A stretch of 64,000 bases of DNA from Alligator mississippiensis (taxonomy: Eukaryota > Chordata > Crocodylia > Alligatoridae), in assembly GCF_030867095.1 (NCBI RefSeq), contig NC_081828.1, positions 210,620,978 through 210,684,977 on the forward strand, in the 5' to 3' direction. The first letter of the stretch is position 1; each line of letters starts with the position of its first letter. Below, one piece after another: positions 46,691 through 57,612 of the stretch. The notes below the pieces were generated by a model that ran no database searches, was not told where the DNA came from, and was given only the letters and a program-made list of their open reading frames with translations. Made by a program: the position numbers and the translations under genes.

Positions 46691-47070
46691 TAGAGGGTCC
46701 TGCCCCTCTGCTCAGGGTCAGACCGATGACCATATTTGGGATCAGGAAGGAATTTTACCCCATGGTCAGATCGGTATGGTCTGTGAGGGGCTTTGCCTTC
46801 CTCTGTAGTGATGGAGCATGGTCCTCTTGCTTGGATCTCTAACATATATTTTAACAACCCTTGTAGCAGCAGGACATTGGCCACTGCTGTCCCCTTGCCT
46901 AATCTGTGGCAGGTGATGGCATTATGCTTTGTGGTTGTATCAGGACTGACTAATAGGCTAGACAAGGAGTTGTATGGCATGGTTTGGATAGGGATGATTC
47001 TGCCTGTGGTGGGGTGTTGAACTAGATGACTTCTGCAGGTCCCCTTCAGCCCTGCTTTTCTCTTTCTAAG
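46691..47070 (+). repeat. CR1 3' end, GGTTTGGATAGG subfamily
   Basis: GGGATCAGGAAGGAATTTTA, GGGGCTTTGCCTTCCTCTGT, then ATGGTTTGGATAGGGATGAT and AACTAGATGACTTCTGCAGG follow the CR1 3' untranslated order. It aligns with 51760-52125 over at least 250 bases, including CTTGGATCTCT and TATTTTAACAAC. Confidence 0.8.
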
Positions 47071-47606
47071 TGTCAGGCCTAGGCAGTAAAGTACAAGTGA
47101 AGCTATGAGGGGAATTTAAAAAAGCAAAGTCACAGCTACTTGTATTGCAGTTTTGGCCAAAGTGTGGGACATAATGCTCCTGTTGTTCATAAAGACAGTG
47201 GGAAGACTTCTCTAATGACCACTGATAGATGGAGACTTCGTTTTTCCATTTATACTAGAAATTATGCAGCAGCTTTACATCTCCTACATCACCCTCCACT
47301 TGGTTTTGAGTAAGCAAGAGCAGTGCTCTGCTGCTGTTGCATCTTTGATCTCTGCCATTTCTCATCCCTCAGTACCTGTCTGATCATCAGCTCTTTGGGG
47401 CCATGACCTGTGTGACAATTGGGGTCTATTCCCGCATCCTTGGTTTGATTCTGTTAAAACCCATGTTGTGTTTTAGCCGCCATTTTATTTTAATGTTAAT
47501 ATACCCTTCACTGATTTGATGGCATCATACTGCCCACATTAGCACCTGTAGCCTAGAACTCAGACCCTGAATGAGATAGCTGGTGGTAATAAAATGGTCT
47601 TCTAGG
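47071..47606. other. Unassigned DNA
   Basis: No gene or recognised repeat. Confidence 0.4.
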
Positions 47607-49896
47607 TTAGGGACAGACATTATTCATAAACCAGTTTAAGTGATCAGAAACTGGTCTAAACCTGTAACAGAAAAGACGTTCAATGCACATAAACCAGTTT
47701 CAAAATGGCCTGAAACCGGTTTGAGATAAACCTCGTTGAATGTAATATCAGACTTAACTGATTGAGCTCAAACCAGTTTATGCAATGCCTGTCCCAGACC
47801 CCTTCCTGGTTTAACTTAAACCAGAGTCCCCCAGGTTCCCAGCATGCTCTCTGGGCTGGGCTCTCAGCTCTGGCAGAGCAGGGATGGCCCCGCCCCTCTG
47901 CTCCCCAGCCAGACGCTGGCCCCAGAAGGGAGCAGGGAAGAAGTTTATTCCCCACTTCCCTCCCCTGTCCCACCAGTACAGACCTGCACTTCTCCATGCT
48001 GGCTGCTCCAGTGGCAGGGGCATGGCCAGCCACGGCATTAGCTTTGGCTGAACTGGCCACAGAGGGGTTTAATTCCCCCTCCTTGTCCCACTAGCAGGGG
48101 CCCGAGCCGGGTCTGCTGGGTGCTCCTCCCTCACTGCTGCAGCAGTGGGGCCGGGCACGGCCAGATGCCGGCCAGCATGGCCCCTGAGGCAGAACGGGCT
48201 GGGAGGGGAGTTATTCCTCCCTCTACCATCACTGCCCCTGGGGGACTGCAGCCAGGCCTGCCTGCCCCAAGTGCCATTGCTGCTTCTCACTCTCTGCTTG
48301 GGGCAAGCAGCAGAATAAGCCCCCAACTGCCCCCTCCACTAGATGCTAGAGGGATGAGGAATAACCCCCGTCCCTGCCCCACACCTAAGGGGCCCTGCTG
48401 GCTGACGTCTGGCTGTGCCCCCACCCCACCACTGCAGCAGGAGGGGGCAGGGCTCTTGATGGGGGCAGCAGCCCCTGTCATAGTGTTGGGGAGTGCAAGC
48501 CCCTTCCTGGTGGGAGGCTATGCTGCAGGGTGGGCAGAGCTGCAGGGGACTGTGCGGCAGCACCAGGGCTTGGTGGGGGCCAGAGCTCTCCCAGCACTGT
48601 TGTGGTCTGCAGCAGCTTTCCCCACCCTGCAGTATGCCCCCCACCCCCCACGCCCCCCTCGCTGGGCATGAGCTTGTGCTCTGGGAAACCGTGACAGGGG
48701 CTGCTGCCCCCATCATGGTTGCTCCCCCCTCACCGCTCCACCAGCCAGGCACGTGTGGGGCCAGACGCCAGCCAGCAGGGCCCCTTAGGCAAGGGGGCAA
48801 GGAAGGGGGTCATTTTGTGGCTTGCCCTGCACACAGAGTGAGCAGCAGTGGTGGTCGGGGCGGGCAGACCCTGCTCCAGTCCCCCAGGGGCAGATGGAGG
48901 AATAAACCCCCTCCCTGCCCCCTGTCTAAAGGGCCCTGCTGGCTGGCATCTGACCCTGCCCCTGCCCAGCCCCTGGAGTGGCAAAGGGGGAGCGACCGTG
49001 ATGGGGGCAGCAGCCCCTGTCACAGTTTCCCAGAGCATGAACCCCTTCCCGATGAGGGCAGGGGGTGGGGAGAGGGGCTGTGCTGTGGGGCAGGGAAAGC
49101 TGCTGTGGACCGTGGCAGTGGCAGCAGTGCTGGGGGGGCTCTGGCCCCCTCCGATCTCTGGTGCTACTGCGTGTAGTTCCCCTGCAGCTCCGCCCGCCCC
49201 GCAGCGCAGCCCCACACGGGGAAGGGGCTCGTTCTCCCCAACACCACGACAGGGGCTGCTGCCCTCATCAAGAGCCCTGCCCCCCTCGCCACTGCAGTGG
49301 CAGGACAGGCGCACAGCCAGGTGCCAGCTGGTAGGGCCCCTTAGGTAGGGACAGGGAGGGGGATTATTCCCCCCTCCCTCTGGCATCTGGCAGAGCGGGC
49401 AGGAGGAGGCTTATTCCATCACTTGCTGTAAGCAGGGACCGAGTGGTGGTGGTGGCAGTTGGGGTGGGCAGACCTGGCTGCTGTCACCCAGGGGCAGTGG
49501 GGGTAAAGCGGGGAATAACCCCCCTTCCTCCCCTCTCTGCCTCAGGGGCCATGCCAGCCAGCGTTTGGCTGCTCCCAGGTCCACCACTGCAGCAGCGAGG
49601 GGGGAGCGCTCGGCAGTCCCGGCTCGGGTCCCTGCCGCTGGGACAGGGAGGGGGAAATGAAAGCCCTCTCTGGCCTGTTTAGCCAAGGCTACTGCCTGGC
49701 CTGGCCACGCGTCCCCAGCACAGCTTCCCTGAAGCCGAGGGCACGCTCTAATGCCTCCTGGCTCCTGGCGTGTGCCCACGTTTCCTCAGTACAGAGGAAT
49801 GTCTGTGCAGTTACAAATCTGTTCAATCCAGCCAGGTTAGGCCTGCAAAGACTAAATCAATTCAGGCTCTGGCATTTTGAATGTCTCCCTAGCCCC
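47607..49896. mobile_element. 2.3-kb G+C-rich block with short terminal inverted repeats
   Basis: The left edge TTAGGGACAGACATTATTC and right edge GAATGTCTCCCTAGCC are imperfect inverted repeats. Next to the left one are several AAACCAGTTTA/AAACTGGT motifs. From 47840 to 49660 the DNA is very G+C-rich, with reiterated modules such as GGGGCAGCAGCCCCTGTCA, TAAGGGGCCCTGCTGGCTG and GGAATAACCCCC. Frames up to 227 codons reflect scarcity of stops, not a gene. Interpreted as a DNA transposon carrying expanded tandem cargo. Confidence 0.55.
47840..49660. repeat. Higher-order G+C-rich tandem repeat with inverted modules
   Basis: Modules recur: GGGGCCAGACGCCAGCCAGC-like, GGCAGCAGCCCCTGTCA-like (48463, 48999 and, in inverse form, near 48690 and 49250) and GGAATAACCCCC-like (48358, 48898, 49512). 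Spacing is about 530-620 bp for the larger unit. Some modules occur in inverse order, so duplication included inversions. Confidence 0.65.
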
Positions 49897-51325
49897 GCTG
49901 TCAGGACAGTGGCTGCTACTAGCAAAACCACTGTCTGCTAAGAAGCTTCTGTCGGTGATACCACAAAGGGCTTGAGAGCGGGAAAAAGGCTTCAGGGGAA
50001 GGACCGGAGCAAAGGTTGCCAGGCTCTTGTTAAAAAGGAGGCACCTGGAAGAGGGAACTGAACAGGAAAAACGGGGGTCAGTGAGCCAAGACCTCCTCCA
50101 AAACACTGACCCAAAGGCTTTAAGAAGTGGTCAGGCAACTGGAGAGGGTGCTGGCTGTTTATTTTTATATTATATGCAGGTGCTGGCTGTTTATTTCTGC
50201 ATAGATCTATAACTCTCCTGTACTTTTGTGTAAGTAAAGCTTTTGTCTTTAAGACCTGCCTTTACAAAGCCTTTAATGCGGTCCCTGAAGGGTTAAACTC
50301 TAAACCAAAATGCCCATGTGGCTAGTGCTCGAGGACAGTAGATATAGACAATTGAGAAGGTGTGAGAGTATGTAGGAGGGAATTCAGCAATGATTTTTGG
50401 TGGCCTAGGATGGGTGAACTGTGGAGTCCTACATCCTGAGACAGGGTACCAGACCAGGCAGGCTGTACCCTGGGAGCATGCTTGGGAGACTGGACTTAGA
50501 GGCAGTGTTTGGATGCTGCCGAGACGCATGGAACTTGGAAGCGTCTATGATCCCAAGGCCAAGTTCACTACATCGGTCTCATGTCCATTCATAATGGGGA
50601 ACTCAACCAGGGCTGTTCTAACCTTGTCTTTCCTCCAAAGTGCCTAGTGCACTTTGGGCATACACTTTGGGCAATGCATAAATAATAATAATGATGAGTA
50701 ATAATGTTTCTGACAGATGCACAGGGGGCTGGCATGTGCTACTGCATCGTCAGCTTCATACCATAATGCTGCAAGGTTCATTTCTTCTGATACCTGACTA
50801 CAAATGCATTTGTCAGATCCCTCTAACTCTCCACTTCCCAAAGTACTAAAGGTCAGCTGTTCATCTCTGATGTTATTAGAATGGTTTTAGCTGAAGTTAG
50901 TGCGCAGCAATTGCTCCATAGAAATAAAGCAGATGTTTCAACCCTCTTGGGGAGGATACTTTATGTGGATTAATCATGGTTTATGAAAGGAGACAGTTTC
51001 ACACCTCTGCTGACTATCTCTTTATCCATACAATACGAGCAACCGCAACCTAGTTTCTGTTCTTCCCTCCTCCCCTTCCAAATTCCTCTTGCCTTTAACC
51101 CAAAGGGACTTTCAGACTAGAAATCAAGTGAAAATTTTTAGAAGTAGGGGTAATTAACTGTTAGGACAATGTCACCTGGGGACATGGTCAGTAATTCATC
51201 ACTTGAAATTTTTTCATCAAGACAGGAGACCTTCCTCAAGGAGATGCTGGGTAGAAATTATGGAGTGAGGTTTTATATGTTCCTGTGTTGTGCAGGAAGC
51301 AGACTAGGTGATGTTCCTCTGTTCT
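49897..51325. other. Unassigned DNA with a short duplicated block
   Basis: GTGCTGGCTGTTTATTT occurs twice, at about 50149-50165 and 50179-50196. No gene or named repeat otherwise. An (ATA/ATG)-type run lies near 50681-50705. Confidence 0.4.
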
Positions 51326-51613
51326 TTCTATACCAGTGCTTCCCAACCTTTTTTGAACTTGAGGCACCCCTTGTTGAACTCAAGGCACCCCCCATAACTT
51401 TTGTGAACTGAGTGGCACCCAATTGAAAAAATGAATTTATTTATTACAGTGCTTACTTCCTTGCAGAGAGGCCTGGCAGCAGGGATGGGAGATTGTCCAG
51501 GCACAGGCCTGAGCCTGTGCTTATCTGCTTAGTTTATCTGCTTATCTGCTAATGCCTAGTGGCACCTTTCAAAAGATATAGTGGCACCCTGGTTGAGAAT
51601 CACTGCTCTATCC
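51326..51613. mobile_element. hAT MITE, CAGTGCTTCCCAACC ends
   Basis: The element spans 51334-51605. Ends CAGTGCTTCCCAACC and GGTTGAGAATCACTG are inverted repeats. The flanks TTCTATAC (51326-51333) and CTCTATCC (51606-51613) match at six of eight positions. Interior includes GAGGCACCCC repeats and a TTATCTGCT reiteration near 51519-51550. Confidence 0.85.
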
Positions 51614-51759
51614 CTTCAGTCCTCAGGTTCAGGATCATTTGTCTTGCAGATGCCTACACTAGGTATCAGGGTTTGGATTAAGGCTAACAGTTCATTTCAC
51701 AGGGGCTAAAAATTAATCTGAATGCTGAGTGTATACAATGGGAGTAATGTAAAGGCTAA

Positions 51760-52125
51760 TAAGGCCCTATTGGATCTCTTCCTTGGGTCTCTCAAAAGTA
51801 TTTTAACAACTTTTGCAGCAGTAGGATGCTGGCCACTGTGGTCCCCCTACTTTACCAACAGCAAGTTAGGGTGTTATGTCTTATGGTCATATCATGATTG
51901 CCTGGAATTTTGCTAATCAATTAAACAATATAGGATGGTTTGGATAGGGATGATCTTGCCTCGGGTAGGAGGTTGGACTAGATGACCACTGGAGCTCCCT
52001 TCCAGCCTGACTTCTCTGAAGATCTCTAGATGACCTCCAGGTGATCTGATGATCTCTACATAACCTCTGGAGGCCCCTTCCACCCTGACTTCTCTTTGAT
52101 TCTCTGATACCAGATCCCACAGACC
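51760..52125 (+). repeat. CR1 3' end, GGTTTGGATAGG subfamily (left palindrome arm)
   Basis: CTCTTCCTTGGGTCTCT, TATTTTAACAAC, ATGGTTTGGATAGGGATGAT and the GGTTGGACTAGATGACC block align with the CR1 end at 46691-47070. From 51807 onward it is also the left arm of the palindrome. The alignment to the other copy crosses 51807 without a break. Confidence 0.8.
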
Positions 52126-52484
52126 TCTCAGTCTTAATGTAACAATATGTAGGATTTAGGGATGGGGTCTGTGGGATCTGGTATCAGAGAATCAAAGAGA
52201 AGTCAGGGTGGAAGGGGCCTCCAGAGGTCATGTAGAGATCATCAGATCACCTGGAGGTCATCTAGAGATCTTCAGAGAAGTCAGGCTGGAAGGGAGCTCC
52301 AGTGGTCATCTAGTCCAACCTCCTACCCGAGGCAAGATCATCCCTATCCAAACCATCCTATATTGTTTAATTGATTAGCAAAATTCCAGGCAATCATGAT
52401 ATGACCATAAGACATAACACCCTAACTTGCTGTTGGTAAAGTAGGGGGACCACAGTGGCCAGCATCCTACTGCTGCAAAGGTTG
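51807..52484. repeat. Nearly perfect palindrome, two 319-bp arms
   Basis: The left arm 51807-52125 and right arm 52166-52484 are reverse complements over 319 bases with two differences (51811 and 52062), and a 40-base spacer at 52126-52165. By hand alignment the arms are 99.4% identical, far more alike than any two other repeats in the window. The arms contain a CR1 3' end plus about 100 bases of its flank. Confidence 0.95.
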
Positions 52485-53455
52485 CACTGAAGGAAATGGA
52501 GGTAAAAGGAGCTGGAGTTGCCAGAGGTGGGCTGTGCCAGGAGGAGAGCCTGCCTTCCTGAATCACAGCCCCGCGCTTTCCTCATCCATCTTCCTTCTGC
52601 TCGCAGGGCTCATTCATCAGCACTTTCCTCTTTGCTGCCACCTGTGAGGCACCCTTAAAAGCTCTCCTGCTTTTAAAGTTGCTACAACTTTAATCAGGTT
52701 CTTATTTTCACGGCCGCTCCGGGTTCACGTGGCTGGCACTGCTCCTGGCTTTGGTTTTCTTGGCAAACGATCAACTTGCTTATCCTCTTGTTTGGTTGGT
52801 CGGGATATTTTTTAGGTCCCGCATGTATTTATACCACCGGCCAGGAGGAAGGGGCTTATAAAGGGAGGCACATCCCAAGCCCTGCTTTCACTAGTTAGTT
52901 ATCTGCTAGTTGTCCACACCAGTAACAGGTGACTAGCACCACCCCCTGCCTACTGTCCTGCTCTTCTCCAGACACTTGCTCAGTAGGCCAGGCCTCCCCT
53001 CCTTCCCCCAGGTGCAAGCAGAGATGTGGGAGGGGTGCATCCTCTCCCCCCACTTTCGGCATCTCGTTTTGGTTCCAGGGGGATGAGTTCAAACACGGCT
53101 TCAGACTGTGCTGAAGGCTGCCACCAGCTGGCCCAGCTGGAAATGGCTACCCAATCCTTCATTCGGTGGAGCCAAACAGCAGCCAAACGTGATGCTGGCC
53201 ACATCACTCCCTTGTGTGGCACTGGCGAGAGAAAGAGCAGTGCCTTAGCCACGCTAGCCTGATGGGCTGGCCAGTTTGGACAGGCCTCTGATTTTCCTTT
53301 TTTTTTTTTTTGAAACCTGGGTTGGTCACAGTCCTTTCCATTCTGCTTCTTCCTTTCTTCAGCTCTGCAAAGAGAAGGTTTTTAAGCTTTTGGAATCAAA
53401 CTCATCTCTGTCCTGCCCACGTGGATCTATTCCCCCCTCTACACACACACTTCGA
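52485..53455. other. Unassigned DNA
   Basis: No gene recognised. A 13-base T run lies near 53298-53311. The 52620-52900 part includes TATAAAGGGAGGC (about 52857), a chance TATA-like motif with no supporting evidence for a promoter. Confidence 0.4.
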
Positions 53456-53459
53456 GGAA

Positions 53460-53660
53460 TTTCATAGATTCATTGACATTTGGGCCGGAGGGACCTTGGA
53501 AGATCATCGAGTCCAGCCCCCTGCCCCAGGGGCAGGAAGCCAGCTGGGGTCATAGGATCCCAGCAAGATAAACGTCCAGGTGTCTTTTGCAGTCGTTCAG
53601 ACTAGGTGCTTGAACCACCTCCGGCGGCAGTCTATTCCAAGCACTTGAGTCTGATACCAG
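53460..53660 (-). repeat. CR1 3' fragment (antisense)
   Basis: The plus strand TTTCATAGATTCATTGACAT, GATCATCGAGTCCAGCCCCC and GCAGTCTATTCCAAGCAC is the complement of a CR1 tail, closest to the copy at 45103-45446. Confidence 0.8.
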
Positions 53661-53734
53661 ATCGAGGACTGTGGATGGGCGAGAAATAAAGAATTAGTTC
53701 TAATGTTACTGTTACAAGTCATTTTAAACAGCAA

Positions 53735-53915
53735 TTTCACTGGTAGATCCACAAGTGCTGTATAAGCAAGGACATCGTGATGTGCATTTTACAGATGGAG
53801 AAACTGAGGCACGGAACAGGGTAGTGACTTCGTCAGGGTCACCCAGCAGAGCAGTAGCAGGGCTAGGTCTCCTGAGTCCCCGTCTAGGGCTTTACCTACA
53901 AGCGTGCATTGCCTG
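53735..53915 (-). repeat. MIR/CORE-type SINE (antisense)
   Basis: The plus strand ACAAGTGCTGTATAAGCA, TTTTACAGATGGAGAAACTG, AGGGTCACCCAGCAG and GGGCTAGGTCTCCTGAGTCC is the MIR order read in reverse. One of the best preserved SINEs here. Confidence 0.8.
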
Positions 53916-56900
53916 TCATCTGCCTGCAGGAGATGGTAGCATCATGTTGCTGCACCGTGGCTTCAACCCAGTGCTTAGCGCAGCTGTTCCTGTAATTCTG
54001 ATGTATTCAAACAAATGCCATTCAACAACCAGCTTCCTGGCTTCTGAAAGGGCTGCTGATTATTTTTAATGAGATCTACCGTTGCTGAGGTTTGTTTTTC
54101 AGGCTTAATGTGCATGCTGTTTCATACCACCTTCCGTGGGGAAGGATTACTAGAGCCCGTGTGCTGCCAGCTGTTACGAGGACACCTATACCCCTGGCCT
54201 GGTGCTCTTGAGATCACTGCTTTACCCACCCTCTGCTGTTTTGCAGGTGCCAAGCTGGGAAATGAGGCAATGCAGCTGATCTGAGGGAGATTCCTTCTGC
54301 CGCTGTTCTCCAGACCTCTGTCTCCAGGGTGTTGGAGAGCAGAGATGCCGGTGTCCCTTGGGTGGCACTACAGCTGGATTATTTCTGGTTCTTGTGAGGA
54401 TCTATTGAGGTTGGCAGGAGAAGGCATATTTAGCTTTCCAATGTACCCTACTGCGCCAGCCATGATTCACCTCTAGGTAATTCCTTAGATTGCACATGGA
54501 GAAGCACAGGCCCGATCCAATACCTACTGGTGACAATGGGAGAACTCCCACCGAGTCCCACGGCTGCTTGATGAAGTCCTAAAGAGAGGGAAATATAACA
54601 ACATTTGGACCTTACACAAAAATCATAGCGATAATCCAAGACACTGCAGTCACAGTGCCAAAATCTGCAGTGTTATGGATCATTATTGTAAAATACGGCA
54701 GGCCTTTTTTATTAAAAAAAAGGGGCCATTGGTTCAAGAGATGGATGGTTCATTATTGCACTCCGAGATTTGGAGAAGCTATTTGGAATGCTCTGAACTC
54801 TCCACGCACAGCACGTACCCCACCGAACCCTGCTACACAGCTCCCGTTTTTATTTTTGTTGTTATTTTTATTTTTGCTTGACACTCACTGCATTTACTTC
54901 TTTCCTGACAAATTATTTAAACAGATGGCTGCGTCTGATATTAATACACTTATTTCAACATTTGCATAGAGCATCTGTTATGAAAAAGGGGTAGGGCTTT
55001 TTTTTTTTAATGCATCTTCAACTCAGATTCCAAGAACTCAGAAAGAAGGCAGCCTTTTCCAAGAATTCAAGAATGGATAAAGGCTTCATTTATACAGTGC
55101 TCAGATGTCACCCTGCTGAAATGTCATTCACTGGCAGAATTAGATGATGAAGGGAAAAGTGAATCTGTAAATTATAGAAATGGTCAAAGGACTGAAATTT
55201 TGGCATAAAAATAAGCTTTTTTAAAGGGGAAAAATGCATTTTCTACTGGGTTCACTGACTGACTTGGTGTGCAAGTGACTTTTAGCTTATAAAATAAAAT
55301 AGTACAAGTAACTTTTAGCTTATAAAATAAAATTCAGATCAATATATTGCTATGGCAAGAGTTACTAGGTGCTGCTGCTGACACAGCTTTTTCTCCTAGC
55401 ATCTGAGTGGTATTTAAAAAAAAAAGATATGATCCTACTTCACCTATTCAATGTCCGGGTGTGATCCTATCTGCCTCTGCCATTTTTTACATCGTCTTCC
55501 TTATGCTTCACCTGCAGATAAAACTGCGTGCACATCGATTTTAAAATCGGCCTTGCTCCTGGGCAGCCCAGTGCAGACTGCGAGCGCAGAATCTGCATGC
55601 ATAGCCAGGCTGACTTGGAGTTGCTCCAGATTCAGCCCAGGAGGTCCTCAGGATCAGAAAACGGACCTTTTCCCAGTGTTGGAAAGCAGGGATTCCCCTT
55701 TTTGTTTGGTGGGTTTTGGTTGTGTTACATTGCAAGCGGCAGTAGCAGAAATTATGGGCACGGTGAACGCATTCTGCATTTCACCGTGAGTGGTTTATAT
55801 GGTACAGCCTACTGAACGGCGCTAGGCTGAGGCTCTTAGGTTTCCCTGGGTGGCAACCCCAAAGGCCTTCTGTAATCTCTCTCCCACCCTCTTCTTGTGC
55901 TCAAAGAACGCCCTTCAGATTCTCAAGTCAGCCAGACCTTCAGCTTACCGTATACTATGGAAATGAAAACAGGCCCACACATCTGCTTTTTCAACTAGCG
56001 CTACTCTAGTAAACACAGCCACAGAGGCCCCCCCTTTCTCTTCTCCCACCTTACCTCCAGCCACCCGCCCTCCCTGCACCATGGTAACTCAGTTTATCAC
56101 TCGTAACAAACCCTATTGGCAGGATTTCAGCTTGACTGGGGTAATAAAAATTTATAGCCATAGCAGAGGCAATGCTAAAAATATTCGACATGAATAACAT
56201 TGTTGAGGGACGCGGGTAGTGTGGCTTTGAGTTAGGTCCCTTCTGTAAGGCAGGGCTCTTGGGAGGCCTCTGTATTCCCAGTGTTGTGCTTGCTAACGAC
56301 CCACTGAACCCATTTCAGAGGCTTTAATTTATGGTGCTGAATTACAACCGGAGGGATTGCGGCCCTCACGCCTCGGCGTGGGCTGCTTTATCGCTTGGTT
56401 CCTTCCTTCCAGCTTCGCATGACGGCATAAGGGCCTGGTGCCATGAATATTGGGCTGATAAAAACAAGAGAGAGGAGGTTTTGCTCGGAGGCTGGGTCCT
56501 CACCGCCTCTGCAGAGTAGCTGGGGGGAGCGCGCAGTGGTGGGAGTGGGGTTGAGGCCGGCGGAGGATGCAGTTGGAACCACTGTGTCCCTGCTGCTTTG
56601 ATGGATTTTCTCAATAGAAGTGAAAAGAGCTTTACTCCCCCCCTCACCCCCAATTTCTCACTGCATCAGCCTGAAAGAGCTATTCAGTCCAGCATTTCTC
56701 AAAATGAGGTAGGCCAGGGGAAGGCATGGGGAAGGGGAAGGCAACAGAGGGAAAGGAAGAGCAATTCGAGATGAGGAATGCCTCTAAGGGCTAGATCCTA
56801 CTCCACCTGTTTGGTGCCTGAGTATGATCTTACTGCAGTCTGCGTGCGCCCCCAAAAACTGAATACAGAGGATCAGTGGGTCCTCCTCTTGGCTTCTTTT

Positions 56901-56925
56901 TCATCACTTTGTTTTAAAGGTGAAA
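53916..56925. other. Unassigned DNA
   Basis: Three kb without a recognised gene. Holds the 33-bp duplication at 55272-55337 and a possibly constrained A+T-rich stretch at 56085-56200. Frames up to 112 codons have no domain. Confidence 0.4.
55272..55337. repeat. Two-unit tandem duplication, 33 bp
   Basis: CAAGTGACTTTTAGC... at 55272-55304 and CAAGTAACTTTTAGC... at 55305-55337 share TTTTAGCTTATAAAATAAAA and differ at a few positions. Confidence 0.9.
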
Positions 56926-56939
56926 CAGCAGATGTCTAT

Positions 56940-57065
56940 CCAAATGATGGCTAGGCATCTGGCTGTGGTCATCTGACCCCAGCACTCATTCCTGCCCAGG
57001 GCAGGGGGTTGGACTCGATGATCTGTTGAGGTCCTTTCCGACCCTAACATCTATGAATCTACTAG
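56940..57065 (+). repeat. CR1 3' end (young subfamily)
   Basis: GGCTAGGCATCTGGCTGTGG, GACCCCAGCACTCATTCCTG, GGACTCGATGATCTGTTGAG and the terminal ACATCTATGAATCTA match the 3' end of the CR1 at 25836-27942. Only about 125 bp were copied. Confidence 0.9.
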
Positions 57066-57439
57066 TGTGTTACTAAAGGGGGTGCATTAATGGGATTTTG
57101 GGGACTTGAACAGTCTGGCATAGGATTCGGCCCTAAACATCTCTAACACTATGGTTGTTAGTGATATCAAGTGTTTACATTTGTATTAACCATAGCACAG
57201 ATCTGCAGGGATACACAGCCACATCATAAACTCAAAAAGGGAGTGAGCGACCCCCAAAAGATATAGGAGCTGCTGGTTTAAGCTACAAGAGAAAAAGCCA
57301 ATGGAGAGGCATGCTAACAATTTACCAATAGGCATCAGATTGTTACAGTGAAGACAGTGAAGGTGAGGGGAAGAAAGGAAATCAGTTTAATTTATAGTAA
57401 AGAAGGTTTAGGTTTGATACTAAAGGAAAACTATAAGCA

Positions 57440-57612
57440 TTAAAGGGGTGAAACACTAAACAGACACCTCAGGGAGTTGTTCAGGCTCCTTCATTGGAGG
57501 TTTTTAAGAACAGGTTAGGCTGTTTCCGGTCTGGGCAGAATTGCCTTGGTGCCGGTGGTGGGAGTAGATGACCTCTTGTGATCCCTTCTAGCCCTGCTTT
57601 TCTGGGATTCAG
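57440..57612 (+). repeat. CR1 3' end (older subfamily)
   Basis: AGGGAGTTGTTCAGGCTCC, TTGGAGGTTTTTAAGAACAG, GGAGTAGATGACCTCTTGTG and TTCTAGCCCTGCTTTTCTGG form a CR1 3' end on the plus strand. Confidence 0.8.

Noticed and set aside
48493-49386. Open frames of 227 and 218 codons in the G+C-rich block
   Set aside because: Both strands and several frames are open over the same DNA, and the translations follow the tandem modules. This is composition, not coding.
49897-50300. Possible LTR-like end (TAAGTAAAGCTTTTGTCTTTAA)
   Set aside because: No second matching LTR, primer site or retroviral domain was seen in the window, so no retroviral element is claimed.
52850-52900. TATAAAGGGAGGC as a core promoter
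   Set aside because: An isolated TATA-like motif with no downstream exon or other promoter evidence.
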